Part shown: piece by piece, positions 60,982 through 64,000 of the stretch
Layout of the letters: each line of letters starts with the position of its first letter
Numbering within the stretch: position 1 is the stretch's first letter
Assembly (NCBI RefSeq): GCF_003061515.1
Contig: NZ_CP028924.1
Location: 1,426,001-1,490,000 of the forward strand
Reading direction: 5' to 3'
DNA length: 64,000 bases
Origin: Colwellia sp. Arc7-D
GTDB lineage: Bacteria; Pseudomonadota; Gammaproteobacteria; Enterobacterales; Alteromonadaceae
Position numbers and translations under genes: made by a program
Notes under the pieces: generated by a model
Database searches by the model: none
What the model was told of the DNA's origin: nothing
The model's input: the letters and a program-made list of their open reading frames with translations, nothing else

Positions 60982-63197
60982 AGCACTCTCTATTTATCCC
61001 TTTATTACTGCTGAGCATTATATTTTCCTATAATGGGTATACTGCTGAGATAATTATTAACGGTATATTAAACCCTACTGAATGGGAAAGTGCCCAAGAG
61101 AATAATGTAAATTATCAGGTGGACCCTCAAACATTTAATATCGAAAACGATAATTTTACTTATCGTATTATTACCACTGAAATGGGTATTTATTTAGGCT
61201 TAACCGCTCATATTAAAGAAACTTTAAGAATACGCACCCAAGAAAATGATAAGACATTTTCGAATGATCATTTTCAAATTATGTTAGATATGAATAATAA
61301 CTCCTCGGAAAGCTATGTATTTTCAGTTAATCATCAAGGGAATTATTTTGACGGTAAATATGATGTAAATAATGAACTCAATACCGATTGGAATAATCAA
61401 TGGCAATATGAAGTCAAATTAAACAATGATAATTGGGTAGCTGAGGTATTTATTCCATGGAGTTCCATGGCGTTTAGGATAGGTAATCAAAATGAGTTTG
61501 GCTTTTATATTAGTCGATTTGATGAATTCACTAATGCGACTTATGCCTCTAGTCCTACCAATGAAAGAATGAATAATTTTTTCCAACAATTCTCAAAATT
61601 ATCAACCTCGGTGGTTAATAAATCTAGTTTTGATTTATTTCCTTATATTTCGACTAATAGAGATATATTAGAAAATAAAAATAATGTATCCCTAGGTGCT
61701 GATTTATTTTGGCAACCAACTAAAAATCAGCGATTGAGTGCCACTATTAACCCCGATTTTGGACAAGTGGAATCAGATGAGTTAATTGTTAATTTCTCTG
61801 CAATAGAAAGTTTTTTTTCTGAAAAAAGACCATTTTTTAGTGATAACCAAAGCCTATTTGAAGTCACTGGGCCCGAGTCACTTACAGTTCTACACACGCC
61901 ACGAATTGGTGGCGATTCATACTATGATGATAATTATAAAAGTGAGTTAAGTTCAGCATTAAAATACACATATAATCATTCAAGTTATGACATTGGAATT
62001 CTTTCCGCCTTTGAAGATTCAACAAACAATGGAGAGGGGCGTGATTTTATTTCTTTACGCACTCAAAAATCCTTCGGTGCAAATAAATTAGGTGTATCAG
62101 TAAATCATGTAAATACTCCAACAATTGCTCGAAAAGCTATGATCCTATCATCTGATCTTCATTATAAATTATCTGAAAACAGTGAACTTAATGTTGGGAT
62201 AATCCAATCAAGAATTGAACAGAACCTAGATAATACTAATGATATAGGTTGGTGGGTAACAGGCAGTTTGGATATTAATGACCATCATAATCATGAATAT
62301 AGCTTATTTACTTATGGTGAAGACTTACAACTTAATGATATTGGCTATGTAAAACGTGTAAACAGAAAACAATTTGAGTATGAGTATGAATACCAGACAT
62401 CAAATGTAGACTCTTTATATATTAGAGATATTGCTATAGGGCTTGAAACAGAACTAAAAACAAATTTTCAAAATGAAAAGCTCCCACACCTTATTGGAGC
62501 GGGGATCGAAATAGTCACTCATAATGAGTTTGAGTATCAGGCTTCATTAGAGATGCTATCATCAGGATTTGATGACCTTGTTACTCGTGGTAACAATTCA
62601 TTGTGGTTACCTTCTTCTTATAATATAGAGTTTGGCGTTTCTTCTCCTGAATATCTTTGGGGAAAATATAGTACGGAGTTATCTCTTGGAACAGAAGGGT
62701 GGAAAGGTGATTTTTACAATATTAATGGCAGTATTGAACAACAGTTCAATGACAAGCTCCATGTAAGCCTTTCTGTTTCTCAATATAACAGTGACAGCTG
62801 GATTGAGTGGAATGAGGGTAACTCTGTTGATGAGTTCAACTTTACAGAACAAGGCGTTGAATTAAATATAGATTTTAAAATCAGTGATAATCAAGAGTTA
62901 AGGATTAAATTTGAAGCAATCATTGGTAAAGCCCAAAACCTATCAAATTACATAGTAGACAGCTACGGTTTCGCTGAACCTACAGAAAAAAGTGATGATT
63001 TTTCTTTTTCTGAAAATGCATTCCAACTACGTTATAAGTATTCTCTTTCTAAATTAACTGCTTTTTATCTGAGTTACGGTTTCGGTGGAGAATACGAGGA
63101 TGAAATTGCTAAGTTTGGTAAACGAAACCTTTATAAATATGCCCTCAAAGAAAAAGCTGCACATAATATCTTTGCTAAGTTGCGTTTAAGCTTTTAA
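60978..63197 (+). CDS. CBM9-like/DUF5916 outer-membrane protein
   Basis: The 739-residue protein has a signal peptide (cut near YTAEI), a CBM9-like beta-sandwich at residues 22-210 (GILNPTEWESAQ, GIYLGLTAHI, WVAEVFIPWSSMAFR) and a DUF5916-type part with LSATINPDFGQVESDELIVNFSAIESFFSEKRPFF, then beta-barrel-like strands ending in aromatic LRLSF. Such proteins are outer-membrane and often near peptidase or sugar-uptake genes; their function is unknown. Here the gene is locked into the two-component operon by an ATGA overlap. Confidence 0.85.
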   Translation: MKHSLFIPLLLLSIIFSYNGYTAEIIINGILNPTEWESAQENNVNYQVDPQTFNIENDNFTYRIITTEMGIYLGLTAHIKETLRIRTQENDKTFSNDHFQIMLDMNNNSSESYVFSVNHQGNYFDGKYDVNNELNTDWNNQWQYEVKLNNDNWVAEVFIPWSSMAFRIGNQNEFGFYISRFDEFTNATYASSPTNERMNNFFQQFSKLSTSVVNKSSFDLFPYISTNRDILENKNNVSLGADLFWQPTKNQRLSATINPDFGQVESDELIVNFSAIESFFSEKRPFFSDNQSLFEVTGPESLTVLHTPRIGGDSYYDDNYKSELSSALKYTYNHSSYDIGILSAFEDSTNNGEGRDFISLRTQKSFGANKLGVSVNHVNTPTIARKAMILSSDLHYKLSENSELNVGIIQSRIEQNLDNTNDIGWWVTGSLDINDHHNHEYSLFTYGEDLQLNDIGYVKRVNRKQFEYEYEYQTSNVDSLYIRDIAIGLETELKTNFQNEKLPHLIGAGIEIVTHNEFEYQASLEMLSSGFDDLVTRGNNSLWLPSSYNIEFGVSSPEYLWGKYSTELSLGTEGWKGDFYNINGSIEQQFNDKLHVSLSVSQYNSDSWIEWNEGNSVDEFNFTEQGVELNIDFKISDNQELRIKFEAIIGKAQNLSNYIVDSYGFAEPTEKSDDFSFSENAFQLRYKYSLSKLTAFYLSYGFGGEYEDEIAKFGKRNLYKYALKEKAAHNIFAKLRLSF

Positions 63198-63223
63198 CCC
63201 TTAGTTATATTGAAATATTTGCC

Positions 63224-63239
63224 AATATTCTAGAATATT
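63224..63239. repeat. 16-bp perfect palindrome
   Basis: AATATTCTAGAATATT lies 27 bases after the DUF5916 gene and 90 bases before the next start codon. Candidate operator; not followed by a T tract. Confidence 0.45.
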
Positions 63240-63297
63240 CAGTTTAACTTACTTCAAATATCAGTTTTAATTCAGCGAGTCTTAAGTCTAGTTTTTT

Positions 63298-63333
63298 AAC
63301 ATATAAACACTTAATAAAAGGTGTTTATATGTT
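63298..63333 (+). promoter_or_regulatory. 13-bp perfect hairpin covering a start codon
   Basis: Arms 63298-63310 and 63321-63333 are exactly complementary, with a ten-base loop (63311-63320). The ATG at 63329-63331 is in the right arm; the AAAAGG ribosome site spans the loop and stem base. Folding would block initiation. Confidence 0.6.
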
Positions 63334-64000
63334 CCCTTATATCAAATTTATTACCGTCACTTCCTTTTTAATACCTATGGTAGTTTTAGCAGAGGAAGAC
63401 ATTAAATGTAATCAAGCAATAAACATAAACTTTGTTAGAAATGACATCTTTGATCTTTCCGATAACGATACGATATTTCTGCATGAATGGGCCAACTTTC
63501 TTCATATAAAAACAAAAGAAATTACTGTCATAAATGAATCTGCTTTTTTTATTGGAAAGTGCCAAATTTCCGATGAAGATCAGCAAGAACTTGAACGTCA
63601 TCTTCGTAGTAAAAAATATATAAGAAGTGCTGAGGTCACTAAAGACAACGATATTATTAAGGTAGAAACCTGGGACAATTGGTCTTTAATGCCAACTTTT
63701 GATTTTGGTAGAAAGGGTGGGAAAAACAAATATGCTATCGGTATAAAAGACAGGAATCTACTAGGCTTAGGCATTGATGCTGAGTTTGAATATTTTAGTA
63801 ATGATCAACGTACCGGCTATAAAATTGATACGCAATTCCCATTGTTTTTACAAAACAATATTAGTGCGAGCATTCGACTAACAGATAATGATGATGGTGG
63901 AAGCCAAGCGGTATTCTTAACAAAGAAATTTGTCAGCTTTGATACTAAAAATGCTTTTCAAATTGGTTTTGATAATTTTGAACAACAAGATACGCAATAC
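63329..64000 (+). CDS. Probable outer-membrane protein with POTRA-like N-terminus (3' end outside window)
   Basis: The frame is open from the ATG at 63329 to the window end (224 codons). It begins with a signal peptide (hydrophobic stretch ending MVVLAEED), then a domain with FFIGKCQISDEDQQELERHL and KKYIRSAEVTKDNDIIKVETWD, which resembles a POTRA unit of BamA/TamA-type proteins. This is followed by barrel-like strands (FDFGRKGGKNKYAIGIKDRNLLGLG, YKIDTQFPLFL). A surface antigen or small BamA-like protein is likely. It lies 131 bases after the DUF5916 gene and may be a separate transcript controlled at translation by the hairpin over its start. Confidence 0.75.
   Translation, partial: MFPYIKFITVTSFLIPMVVLAEEDIKCNQAININFVRNDIFDLSDNDTIFLHEWANFLHIKTKEITVINESAFFIGKCQISDEDQQELERHLRSKKYIRSAEVTKDNDIIKVETWDNWSLMPTFDFGRKGGKNKYAIGIKDRNLLGLGIDAEFEYFSNDQRTGYKIDTQFPLFLQNNISASIRLTDNDDGGSQAVFLTKKFVSFDTKNAFQIGFDNFEQQDTQY

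Overview
The window is AT-rich chromosomal DNA from a gammaproteobacterium. Gene content (uvrB, exonuclease I, tRNA-Asn cluster, MATE pump, a PQQ-alcohol oxidation locus, a REP-type transposase) fits a marine Alteromonadales member, probably Colwelliaceae (Colwellia or Thalassotalea type). That placement is inference from protein similarity recalled from memory, not from a search.

Layout. 1-11.2 kb is ordinary core genome: the 3' part of an M28 peptidase, a REP-associated transposase with its repeats, three identical tRNA-Asn genes with a clear promoter and terminator, a MATE pump overlapping uvrB, glutathione peroxidase, a HopJ-family protein, a 3-hydroxyisobutyrate-dehydrogenase-like enzyme, exonuclease I with an apparent one-base deletion at its catalytic N-terminus, and a cold-shock/excalibur fusion. 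11.5-13.6 kb is accessory: two unknown lipoproteins, a 54-codon orphan gene and a transposase remnant.

14.2-32.3 kb is a DNA phosphorothioation island. The restriction genes dptF-dptG-dptH are followed without a break by three extra genes (a membrane protein resembling putative abortive-infection proteins, a GIY-YIG nuclease and a 720-residue DGQHR protein). They converge on dndE, dndD, dndC and dndB, read on the other strand. dndB is divergent from dndA, which overlaps a small unknown gene. The dndB/dndA promoter carries a perfect palindrome and four GTTC/GAAC tetranucleotides, the sequence that enterobacterial Dnd systems modify. DptH also carries a PD-(D/E)XK-like nuclease signature upstream of its FtsK/HerA-type ATPase.

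32.3-55 kb is a PQQ and alcohol oxidation region: a prolyl aminopeptidase, pqqABCDE (pqqA is 23 codons), an M16 peptidase, a dienelactone-hydrolase-like protein, a regulatory operon (NosR-like flavin/FeS membrane protein, FIST sensor, NahK/ErcS'-like hybrid kinase), an aldehyde dehydrogenase, a PQQ alcohol dehydrogenase with the lanthanide-type second aspartate, a periplasmic binding protein, cytochrome c-550, and a divergent four-gene ABC export module. A short AGTATGA element recurs in four of the promoter regions here.

55-58.4 kb is a mercury-resistance operon (merR, merT, merP, merC, merA) with merR on the same strand and a MerR-type operator between merR and merT. 58.9 kb to the end is a TTG-started response regulator, a histidine kinase, a CBM9-like/DUF5916 outer-membrane protein and the start of a second probable barrel protein whose start codon lies in a 13-bp perfect hairpin. 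No CRISPR array, rRNA or complete insertion sequence other than the REP transposase was seen.
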